Origin: JBKJTP01 sp046590195 | Lineage (GTDB): Bacteria > Bacteroidota > Ignavibacteria > Palsa-1295 | Direction of reading: 5' to 3' | Assembly (NCBI GenBank): GCA_046590195.1 | Contig: JBKJTP010000103.1 | Location: 1-12,914, forward strand | Length of the DNA: 12,914 nucleotides | Part shown: in pieces, positions 1 to 6,900 of the stretch | Layout of the letters: every line of letters begins with the position of its first letter | Position numbering within the stretch: the stretch's first letter is position 1 | Made by a program: the position numbers and the translations under genes | The notes under the pieces: model-generated | The model's input: the letters and a program-made list of their open reading frames with translations, nothing else | The model's database searches: none | Told to the model about the DNA's origin: nothing

Positions 1-1
1 C

Positions 2-310
2 GCGGAGATCATTGCCATCCCATCAAACATCGTGACCCGTACAGGGATGCTGCATAGCGTGCTTCAGACGCGGGCATTCGAGAACAAGCTCATCGTTATA
101 TTTGCGGATCGCGTTGGGCAGGAGGAAGATCTCCTCTATCGTGGCGAGAGCTGCATCATCAATTATAACGGCGAGATCCTGGAACAGTTGGACGATGTAT
201 CGATCGGAATTGCCACGGCCGACGTCAATCCGAAAGCAACATTGAACAAGTCCTTCAGCGAGTTGAACAATATCTTCACAGATCGGCGACCTGACATTTA
301 CACACGCTAA
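2..310 (+). CDS. Carbon-nitrogen hydrolase (nitrilase superfamily), C-terminal part
   Basis: The reading frame is open to the left edge of the window, so this is the last ~102 residues of a longer protein. It begins AEIIAIPSNI and continues through RAFENKLIVIFADRVG, then a strand-turn-strand stretch with CIINYNGEILEQ and IGIATADVNP. That order (PSN segment, RA-x-EN, NRVG-like strand, a 'DPxG' type turn, then an acidic strand) is the C-terminal half of the nitrilase/amidase fold, after the catalytic Cys, which is outside the window with the Glu and Lys. Family members hydrolyse C-N bonds of nitriles, amides or carbamoyl groups in the cytoplasm; the substrate cannot be told from this fragment. 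A GTG at 32 is internal to the open frame and is unlikely to be the start. Stop TAA is at 308-310. Confidence 0.8.
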   Translation, partial: AEIIAIPSNIVTRTGMLHSVLQTRAFENKLIVIFADRVGQEEDLLYRGESCIINYNGEILEQLDDVSIGIATADVNPKATLNKSFSELNNIFTDRRPDIYTR

Positions 311-321
311 TGCTTTGCGTA

Positions 322-356
322 TAGGCAAGCAAAAGTGAACTTTTGGTAACAGCCTA
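322..356 (+). terminator. Weak nested hairpin downstream of the amidohydrolase gene
   Basis: An inner stem CAAAAG (330-335) / CTTTTG (340-345) with loop TGAA sits inside an outer stem TAGGC (322-326) / GCCTA (352-356). The stems are short and there is no run of T after the outer arm, so this may be a weak terminator for the upstream gene or part of the rlpA leader. Confidence 0.25.
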
Positions 357-373
357 GCGTATAGCCTGTCGCC

Positions 374-1201
374 ATGAAATCAACAACCTATCTGAAGGAA
401 GTCTCGGCGGAGGCCGTAGCGCAAGCGGCAACGCAGGCTACAGCCAAAGCGGTACGCTTCACACAAGAGACGTTGAGGGACATCCCAGGGATCATCAAGA
501 TCCCAAGGATCGTCATCTCAGCGGAAGAGCGGTTGAGGCAAAAGGTAAATCGGACCTTGCGTCTTATCGTGGCGGCGTTATTCTTCCTTATAGGAAACGT
601 CGTCTCTCTGGGTATCAATGTTTCGATCGCGCTTGCCAAAAAGACTGGCACAGAACAGCGAGAGAAGCGTAGCAAGGGTCAGCAGAAAGCCAAGCTGAAG
701 CTCAAGACCCTCAGCCACCTGAATGACCGGAAACCAGCCAAGAAGGCTGCGCGTCCACGGATCAAACAACAGGTCGGCAAGGCAAGCTGGTATGGTAAGC
801 AATTCCATAACCGCAAGACCGCCTCCGGCAAGCGCTACAATATGTACGCACCGATGGCAGCACATCGCACACTTCCCTTCGGTACGCTCTGCAAGATCAC
901 CAACCTATCTAACGGTAAGTCCTGCATCGTAGAGATCGCCGATCGTGGCCCATACATAGGCAACCGGATCATCGACCTCTCCTACGCAACGGCAAACGAG
1001 CTAGAGTTCGCCTCCAAGGGAGTCGCAAATGTGCAGTTAGATGTGTTAGGCCAGGTTGAGCCAGAGTTCAACTTCGCCGAGCACCTCCGACAGCCAAAGC
1101 CTGAATTCGATGTCATGCCTCAATTCCCGGAGCGCCTTCTGCTCCAGATGCAAGACATGCAGCCGTCCGGCCCGATCGCGGTCGATGGCCGAGAAAATTG
1201 A
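374..1201 (+). CDS. RlpA-like double-psi beta-barrel protein (septal ring/peptidoglycan protein)
   Basis: 275 residues. Residues ~134-226 are an RlpA-type double-psi beta-barrel: GKASWYGKQFHNRKTASG, then AAHRTLPFGTLCKITN, IADRGPY and RIIDLSYATANEL. His164 and Asp190 occupy the positions of the catalytic pair known from lytic transglycosylase RlpA, which cleaves denuded glycan strands at the division septum, so activity is plausible but not proven. There is no lipobox and no SPOR domain. Instead a ~60-residue N-terminus rich in Ala and Gln precedes one hydrophobic segment (residues ~62-88), followed by a Lys-rich linker (~89-133). This predicts an inner-membrane-anchored protein with its barrel in the periplasm rather than a classical outer-membrane lipoprotein. 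The ATG at 374 has no Shine-Dalgarno, as is common in this phylum. The gene ends just before a strong terminator, so it is probably transcribed alone or with the gene upstream. Confidence 0.88.
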   Translation: MKSTTYLKEVSAEAVAQAATQATAKAVRFTQETLRDIPGIIKIPRIVISAEERLRQKVNRTLRLIVAALFFLIGNVVSLGINVSIALAKKTGTEQREKRSKGQQKAKLKLKTLSHLNDRKPAKKAARPRIKQQVGKASWYGKQFHNRKTASGKRYNMYAPMAAHRTLPFGTLCKITNLSNGKSCIVEIADRGPYIGNRIIDLSYATANELEFASKGVANVQLDVLGQVEPEFNFAEHLRQPKPEFDVMPQFPERLLLQMQDMQPSGPIAVDGREN

Positions 1202-1234
1202 TCTGATACTCTCATCGAGAGATATTGATCCAGG

Positions 1235-1264
1235 AAGCACTCTTAACGGAGTGCTTTTTGTTTT
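1235..1264 (+). terminator. Intrinsic terminator of the rlpA-like gene
   Basis: A perfect 8-bp stem AAGCACTC (1235-1242) / GAGTGCTT (1249-1256) with loop TTAACG is followed at once by TTTGTTTTA. It lies 33 bases after the stop codon of the rlpA-like gene and ends one base before the left inverted repeat of the adjacent element. Confidence 0.85.
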
Positions 1265-1265
1265 A

Positions 1266-1306
1266 TAGAGGTCAGAGATTAGAGGCTAGAGGTCAGGGTT
1301 GGAGGC
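1266..1306 (+). repeat. Left inverted-repeat arm, itself a tandem duplication
   Basis: TAGAGGTCAG occurs at 1266-1275 and again at 1287-1296, each followed by a purine-rich TTAGAGGC/TTGGAGGC segment, giving two ~20-21 bp degenerate units in tandem. The outer unit, TAGAGGTCAGAGA (1266-1278), is a perfect 13-bp complement of 1786-1798. The inner unit (1279-1296) pairs with 1789-1806 at 17 of 18 positions. The arm therefore has two alternative pairing registers with the right arm. Confidence 0.85.
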
Positions 1307-1334
1307 TATGTGCCTGCCGCGGTGAATTTGGACG

Positions 1335-1342
1335 TATCTTTG
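1335..1342 (+). promoter_or_regulatory. Possible Bacteroidota-type -7 element (TATCTTTG)
   Basis: TATCTTTG fits the TAnnTTTG consensus of Bacteroidota primary-sigma promoters and lies 27 bases before the four-helix-bundle ATG, inside the element. No TTTG is found at the expected ~19-21 base spacing upstream, so support is only partial. If active it would be the nearest promoter to the AI-2E/rsmI/obg gene run downstream. Confidence 0.3.
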
Positions 1343-1368
1343 CGAGCATTTGTATTAACCTCGTGCGT

Positions 1369-1785
1369 ATGAACGCCAATCTTGCAAAGACCTACCGTGA
1401 GCTCATCGTTTGGCAAAAGTCAATGGACTTAGCTGAGGAGACGTACAGAATATCGAGGCGTTTTCCAAAACACGAATTGTATGGACTCGCTTCACAATTA
1501 CAACGGGCTTCTGTATCGGTAGCAAGCAATATCGCTGAAGGCCACGCAAGAAAGTCAAGGAAGGAGTTTGTCCATCATCTCTCCTACTCAAAAGGCTCGA
1601 TCGCGGAAATAGAAACTCAAATGATACTTGCTACCCGATTAGGCTATATCTCGCGTGACGAGATTCGAGAATTTTGGAATTTGGCTCAGGAAGTCGGTAA
1701 AATGTTGTCAACAATGATCAACACATTGTCAACCTCCAGCAAGTTAAGCTTCTGGTCTGGCCTTCTCAGCATACTTAAATTTTAG
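1369..1785 (+). CDS. Four-helix-bundle protein, 23S rRNA intervening-sequence (S23/IVS) family
   Basis: 138 residues from the ATG at 1369. The family signature is plain: YRELIVWQKSMDLAEETY (residues 9-26), FPKHELYGLASQLQRASVS then SNIAEG (32-58), KEFVHHLSYSKGSIAEIETQ and ATRLGYI, and a last helix EVGKMLSTMINTLS. Members form small helical bundles that assemble as pentamer-like rings; related Avd proteins act in diversity-generating retroelements, but there is no reverse transcriptase here. The biochemical role of rRNA-borne members is not established. I chose 1369 because the family starts a few residues before YRDL-x-VWQ; the longer frame to 1225 runs back through the terminator and the repeat. 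The last ~16 residues run past the usual domain end toward the right repeat, and the stop TAG abuts it. TATCTTTG at 1335-1342 resembles a Bacteroidota -7 element, but no good -33 partner is seen. Confidence 0.9.
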   Translation: MNANLAKTYRELIVWQKSMDLAEETYRISRRFPKHELYGLASQLQRASVSVASNIAEGHARKSRKEFVHHLSYSKGSIAEIETQMILATRLGYISRDEIREFWNLAQEVGKMLSTMINTLSTSSKLSFWSGLLSILKF

Positions 1786-1811
1786 TCTCTGACCTCTAGA
1801 CTCTAACATCT
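1786..1811 (+). repeat. Right inverted-repeat arm
   Basis: TCTCTGACCTCTA (1786-1798) is the exact reverse complement of 1266-1278, and 1789-1806 pairs with 1279-1296 with a single mismatch at 1800. The arm begins directly after the four-helix-bundle stop codon and ends seven bases before the next start codon. Confidence 0.85.
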
Positions 1812-1817
1812 AACCAG

Positions 1818-3137
1818 ATGCTATCAAACTCCGACTCGCCGATCATTCATCCGTCCTCGGCCAAGCATCTCGATCCGCCAGAAGCGCAGCTCGAAGCTCG
1901 CAAGCTCATGCAGCGCTTCGATGCTGTGCCGCTTATCCTCGGTGCGCTTGGGCTCGTGGCGCTGATGTATCTGCTCGATGCGTTGATCAGTCCGTTCGTG
2001 ATCATCATCGCGATCTACATGATGCTCACGCCATTCCGCGAGTATCGCGCAGCGCGGACGCTGATGTGGACGGCCGGCGCCCTCTTCGCTTTCTGGTTCT
2101 TCATTACCCTGTCGGGACTGCTTGTGCCGTTCATCCTTGGTGCACTGATGGCGTATCTCATGCATCCATTCCTCACGATGCTTGAGACGCGCTACAAGAT
2201 CCCGAGAGTGTGGAGCGCGCTTGGGACGATGGTAGTATTCTTCGGCAGTCTGGTTGTTCTCGGGATCTGGGCCTTCCCTCATCTTGCTGTACAAGTAGAG
2301 AACATCTTCAACAAGCTCAGCGACTTTGTCTATCGCAACGCGGACAACTTCGACTATGCACACATGCAAGAGATCCTTGTTGATCTTGGCATTCCAAGCG
2401 ATGTGGCCAATCAGATCGTCACGTCACAGATCGGACCGCAGGTCAAGAAATTCTTCAACCAGGTACCTGCGATCGTCTTTGGCTATGTGCAGATGGTGCC
2501 GAAATTCCTTGAGCGCACGGTCAACCTGTTGATCATCTTCCCTGTCTCGGCTTTCTATTTCATGAAGGACTGGGGCCGCATGGGTCCGCTCTTCCTCTCG
2601 TATCTGCCGATGAAAGATCGTGAGCGCCGTGCAAAGATGTTCTCGAATATCGACCGCGTGATCTACGGGTTCATTCGTGGGCAGCTTCTCATGGCAACGA
2701 TCGTCGGTGTGCTGGCAACGATCTGCTACTCGATCATGGGTGTACCGTATGCACTGATCCTTGGCATCATGGTCGGTCTGACAGATCTGATCCCGATGGT
2801 CGGCATCATCTTTAGCGGTGCCGTCATCGTAGTTGTCCTAGCCTTGACGCCGCCAGTCAGCATTCCATTGATGATCGGCGCAGTGCTGGTGATCTTCGGA
2901 TTGCATGCGCTTGAAGCGTACGTCATCGGTCCTAAGATCGTCGGTGAGGGCATCGGCATTCCACCGGTCGTGATGATCCTTTCGCTCTTTATCTTCGGAT
3001 ACTTTCTTGGATTTATTGGCTTGCTGATCGCCGTGCCGACCACCGCAGTGATCCTGCTCTTCGTCGAGCAATACCGACTGCTTCAGAATGAAGAGGCGGC
3101 TGATCTGGTGCGGCCACAGTCGACAGTCATCCCGTAA
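1818..3137 (+). CDS. AI-2E family transporter (PF01594-type permease)
   Basis: 439 residues, polytopic inner-membrane protein. A hydrophilic N-terminus (~1-34) is followed by hydrophobic blocks at ~36-70, 85-118 and 132-153, a long soluble stretch (~155-230), then the conserved C-terminal half: YFMKDW (247-252), FIRGQLLMA (285-293), LTDLIPMVG (321-329), ALEAYVIGPKIVG (364-376) and GIGIPPV. These are hallmarks of the AI-2E/TqsA/PerM superfamily. Members include an AI-2 exporter and Na+/H+ antiporters, so the substrate cannot be assigned. The first ATG after the inverted repeat is used here; an internal ATG at 1908 (residue 31) would give a shorter protein starting nearer the first membrane segment and cannot be excluded. 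Its stop overlaps the next start (TAATG at 3135-3139), which implies translational coupling with the methyltransferase gene. Confidence 0.88.
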   Translation: MLSNSDSPIIHPSSAKHLDPPEAQLEARKLMQRFDAVPLILGALGLVALMYLLDALISPFVIIIAIYMMLTPFREYRAARTLMWTAGALFAFWFFITLSGLLVPFILGALMAYLMHPFLTMLETRYKIPRVWSALGTMVVFFGSLVVLGIWAFPHLAVQVENIFNKLSDFVYRNADNFDYAHMQEILVDLGIPSDVANQIVTSQIGPQVKKFFNQVPAIVFGYVQMVPKFLERTVNLLIIFPVSAFYFMKDWGRMGPLFLSYLPMKDRERRAKMFSNIDRVIYGFIRGQLLMATIVGVLATICYSIMGVPYALILGIMVGLTDLIPMVGIIFSGAVIVVVLALTPPVSIPLMIGAVLVIFGLHALEAYVIGPKIVGEGIGIPPVVMILSLFIFGYFLGFIGLLIAVPTTAVILLFVEQYRLLQNEEAADLVRPQSTVIP

Positions 3138-3907
3138 TGGCAGATCAGAAGGGACTGCTTCAGATCGTATCGGTCCACATCGGTAATGCCAACGATATCA
3201 CGCTTCGTGCGATCGATGCATTGAAAGAAGCTGATCTCATCATCTGCGAAGAGCCGAAAGAGGCTCGGCGGTTGCTGCATCAGTTGGACATTCAGAAGGA
3301 GTTGCTTCCACTGAATGAGCATACCACCAAGTCGGCGACCGAGGAAGTACTTGAATTGCTGAAGGCTGGCAAGACTCTCGCGCTTATCAGCGATGCAGGC
3401 ACGCCGATACTCGCAGATCCAGGAAGTGAGCTTGTGCAGCAGTGCATCGAGCGTGGCATAGCGGTCACTACACTGCCAGGTGCGACGAGCATCATCCCGG
3501 CGCTCATCCTCTCTGGCTTTCCCAGTGCACCCTTCACCTTTCACGGCTTTCTTCCGAAAGAAAAAGGTGAGCGAAAGAGCGCGCTCGATAAGCTCCGGAC
3601 AAAAACCGAGACGTTGATCCTGCTTGAAGCACCCTATCGACTCGCGCAGATCCTCGACGAGATGTTCGTAAGCATTGGCCGCGATCGACAGGCAGCGGTT
3701 TGTATGGATATCACGATGCCTTCGGAACGAGTCATCCGCGGCACCCTATTACAAATACAGCAGCATTTCGCTGCGCAGCCGTTCAAGGGCGAGTATGTTA
3801 TCGTGGTCAAAGGGCTTGGCAAACAGAGCCAGCCTGCTGGCCCACGTCAAGCTCGCGAGCCCGCAGCCCGTCCGGCTTATTCTACACGACCGAAGAGGAG
3901 ATATTGA
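3137..3907 (+). CDS. rsmI: 16S rRNA (cytidine1402-2'-O)-methyltransferase, RsmI family
   Basis: 256 residues of the tetrapyrrole-methylase fold. RsmI transfers a methyl group from SAM to the 2'-O of C1402 in the decoding centre of the 30S subunit. Seen in order: IGNANDITLRAIDALKEAD (15-33), SDAGTP (85-90), DPG (94-96), LPGATSIIPAL (113-123), FHGFLPKEKGER (135-146), LLEAPYRL (162-169) and GEYVIVVKG (218-226). Two N-terminal motifs differ from the textbook form: TPIGN is VHIGN here, and EDTRxTxxLL is EEPKEARRLL (38-47). It may therefore be a divergent subfamily or a paralogue with altered specificity. Residues 227-256 form a basic, Pro/Arg-rich, probably disordered tail, which also carries the ribosome-binding site of the next gene. 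The start overlaps the AI-2E stop (TAATG). Confidence 0.82.
   Translation: MADQKGLLQIVSVHIGNANDITLRAIDALKEADLIICEEPKEARRLLHQLDIQKELLPLNEHTTKSATEEVLELLKAGKTLALISDAGTPILADPGSELVQQCIERGIAVTTLPGATSIIPALILSGFPSAPFTFHGFLPKEKGERKSALDKLRTKTETLILLEAPYRLAQILDEMFVSIGRDRQAAVCMDITMPSERVIRGTLLQIQQHFAAQPFKGEYVIVVKGLGKQSQPAGPRQAREPAARPAYSTRPKRRY
3895..3900 (+). promoter_or_regulatory. Shine-Dalgarno site (GAGGAG) for the barrel gene
   Basis: GAGGAG lies three bases before TTG at 3904 and inside the last codons of rsmI. Other starts in this window lack such a site, so its presence here supports use of the TTG codon. The spacing is a little short. Confidence 0.6.
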
Positions 3908-6900
3908 GCGCACGAAGAGCAGATCGTCTTTGGCTTCGACGCTTCGTTCAGGCCGTTGCGTTTGTTCTTCTCATGTGCGCGCCTTCGTCAAGCAGTGCGC
4001 AATTACTCGATCGCACGATAGGAGGGAATGACACCGTCATCGTACTCGGCGATCGGTTCATCATTCCCTCTTCGATCGAGCTTGTTATTGATTCATCGCT
4101 GCGTTTACGACTCAACGTGGACTTCACGTTAGACCAGGCAACTTCTTCGATCCGATTTACAGAAGCTACGAAGCAGCTTTTGTTTGCTGGACTAGATTCA
4201 GCTGTCAGGCATCGAGTGAGTATTGCATACTCTGCGTTGCCGATCGATCTTAAAGAGAGCTATTCGCTCTATGAGACAGCGCCAGCAGAGAGCGGCGACT
4301 CAGGCAAACGTGTCATCGCACCAACAGTGCAGCGAGATGGACCGAAAGACCTGGTCAGTAACTTCCAGCGCTCGGGTGCGATCACTCGCGGGTTTCAGCT
4401 CGGCTCTGGCCGTGATCTTGCACTGACCTCCGGATTCAATTTGCAGTTCACCGGTGAACTAGCAGAAGATGTTACGGTGACTGGCGCGCTGACCGAAGAG
4501 ACGATCCCGATCCAACCCGAAGGTAATACGCAGACGCTTCGAGAGCTCGACCGCATCTATATTAATCTAAAAGCTTCCAAGTATTTCGAAGCAACATTTG
4601 GCGATTTCTATCTCGATATGAACAGCGGCAGAGGTATCGCGAAGCTCTTCGAGCAAGCGAGCACCCCTTCGCCATTGAGCTTGACACGAGAGTGGCAAAC
4701 GCTGACGAAGACCAGCTTCACATCGCTTTCACGCAAGGTGCTCGGTGTCGAAGCGGTTGCTTCGCTCCCCTTCGGTTCGTTCACCGCGGGTGCTGCATCG
4801 AACAAAGGCCGTTTCACGAGTAATACGATACAAGGTCAGGAGTTTTTCCAGGGACCTTACCGACTGACTGGCGTGAATGGCGAACGAGCCGCACCTGTGC
4901 TCGCTGGGACAGAGCGTGTGTACGTTGATGGCATCGTACAGACTCGTGGCGAGCGCAATGATTATGTGATCGACTATGCAACGGGCGAGTTGACGTTTCA
5001 GCCGCGACGACTCATCACAAGTGCATCGCGCATCACAATCGATTTCGAGTATGCAGAACAGGCATATAGCCGAACGCTGGTCATCGCTCAGGCGCAATCC
5101 ATGATCGTACCTGGCAGTGTCTATCTCGGTGCAACGCTGCTCCGGGAAGGTGACAATCCAGATGCTACGCTAACACTTTCGCTGAGCGACGAAGATCGCG
5201 AGGTGCTTCGTGCTGCTGGCAATGATCCGACGAAAGCGTTTAGATCCGGAGTGAGCTTCGTCGGCCGCACCGACGCAGGACGTGCGAAGGGCAGCTATGT
5301 AAAGACCGATACGACGATCAATGGTGCAGACATCACCTTCTATCGCTATGATCCGCAGGACAGCATTAATGCGATGTATGCAGTAGGATTTGGTGCTGTT
5401 GGTACTGGTGGTGGAAGCTACAGCCGTCGCGCGATCAGCGAATATTTGTTTGTCGGTCCTGGCCGTGGCGATTATGATACGCTGGTGCCGCTCCCCTTTC
5501 CGCAGCTGACCGAGGTGCTCGGCCTGAATACAGTGATCCGTCCGTTCAAGTGGGTCACGCTGAGTGGCGAGTTTGCAGGATCACGTAATACTGCGAATCG
5601 TTTCGCACCCCTTGCCGAAGAAGGCACAGCCTACCGTTACTCTCTCGGCGCTTCAGATTCGCTCCCGCTGTTTGGCGGTCTTCACGCAGTGCAGGCATCG
5701 TTCAGATCTGAATCGGTCCGTCCCACTTTTCAGACGCTTGACCGCATCAATTCAGTCGAGTTTGATAGGTCGTATGGCTTCGATCTCAATCGCTCGCGTG
5801 TTCGAGCTACCGATTATCGCCTGGATGAAGGGCGTATCATGGTCTCGCCGTTCTCTCGCGTGACACTCGATGGATCGCTGAGTCGCTACCGAACAGATTC
5901 CTCATCGTTCGTATCGGATCGACTTGCCACTACGGTGTTCGTTCGTGAAGATAGCACGCTCTTTCCAGAGATCAACGCAACGTTTGAAACGCTTGACCTG
6001 AGCAACCAACGCATCGGAGATCGATCAACATGGCAACGGCTATCAGGAAGACTGAGCAAGACACTGAGCGCGGATGCCTATGGCATCACACCATATTTCG
6101 CGATCGCTTCAGAGGATCGCAAGAGCACTCAGCTCGCATCTGCCCTTGATTCATTGAATGCGAATAGCTTCAAGTTCACCGAGTTGAATCCAGGTTTGCG
6201 TGTGCAATTAGGGCCACGTGTTTCGCTAGGTAGCGATATCAGCCTCAGACGCGATGATAGCGCGGCATTCGGTGCAATGCGCGAGGTAAGCAATTCACAA
6301 ACACTGCGCTTCAATGCGAGCTTAAATAACCTCTCCGGTTTCTCGACGCTCCTTTCGGTAACGCTACGTGAGAAGGAATATGCCGATTCTCTTTCTCGTG
6401 TTCGCAATGGTGGCGATCAAAGCGGTATTCTCTTGCGTTTCGAGCCACGATACTCGTCGTTGGAAGGGCTGGTCAACGTCGAGGCGTTGTATGAGATCTC
6501 GAACCAGCGCACGGCCCGTATTGAGCGGCTGTTCTTCCCAGTCCAGCGCGGCTACGGCAACTACAAGTATCAGGGTGATCTCAATGGCAACGGCCGTGCA
6601 GATGTTGAGGAGTTTGTGCTTGCACGATATTCCGACGAAGGCGAGTATGTACTGATCACTCTGCCTTCAGAGCAGCTCTATCCAACGACCGATCTCCGAA
6701 CATCTGCCAGACTTCGCTTCACGCCCGCTTCGCTCGTTGCTTCGGAAGATCTCTCATTCGGTGCAGAGTTTCTACGCGGCATCTCAACCGAGACTGTTAT
6801 CCGTCTCGAAGAGCGCAGCACACTCGAAGATGAGACGAGCATTTTCTTGCTCGATCTGTCGAAGTTCAGACAGGATTCGACGACGCTCGCCGGACTATAC

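Larger units (their letters stand above)
1266..1811 (+). mobile_element. IVS-like element: four-helix-bundle gene framed by inverted repeats
   Basis: About 546 bp bounded by inverted repeats and holding one gene of the family encoded in intervening sequences of 23S rRNA in Leptospira, Coxiella and others. Those rRNA insertions have the same plan: terminal complementary arms that form a long stem, with the four-helix-bundle ORF in the loop. Here the copy sits between two protein genes, between the rlpA terminator (ending ~1264) and the start codon of the AI-2E permease (1818). No transposase or reverse transcriptase is encoded, and I see no clear target-site duplication. Calling it mobile is an inference from the symmetry and the gene family. 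Confidence 0.45.

Noticed and set aside
1225..1368. Longer start for the four-helix-bundle protein
   Set aside because: The extra 48 codons translate the rlpA terminator and the left inverted repeat; the family N-terminus fits ATG 1369.
1824..2369. 181-residue minus-strand ORF
   Set aside because: Lies antisense to the AI-2E permease, with a charged, low-complexity composition typical of a shadow frame.
3700..3903. Longer N-terminus of the barrel protein
   Set aside because: It lies out of frame inside the conserved C-terminal half of rsmI and would put 68 residues before a good signal peptide.
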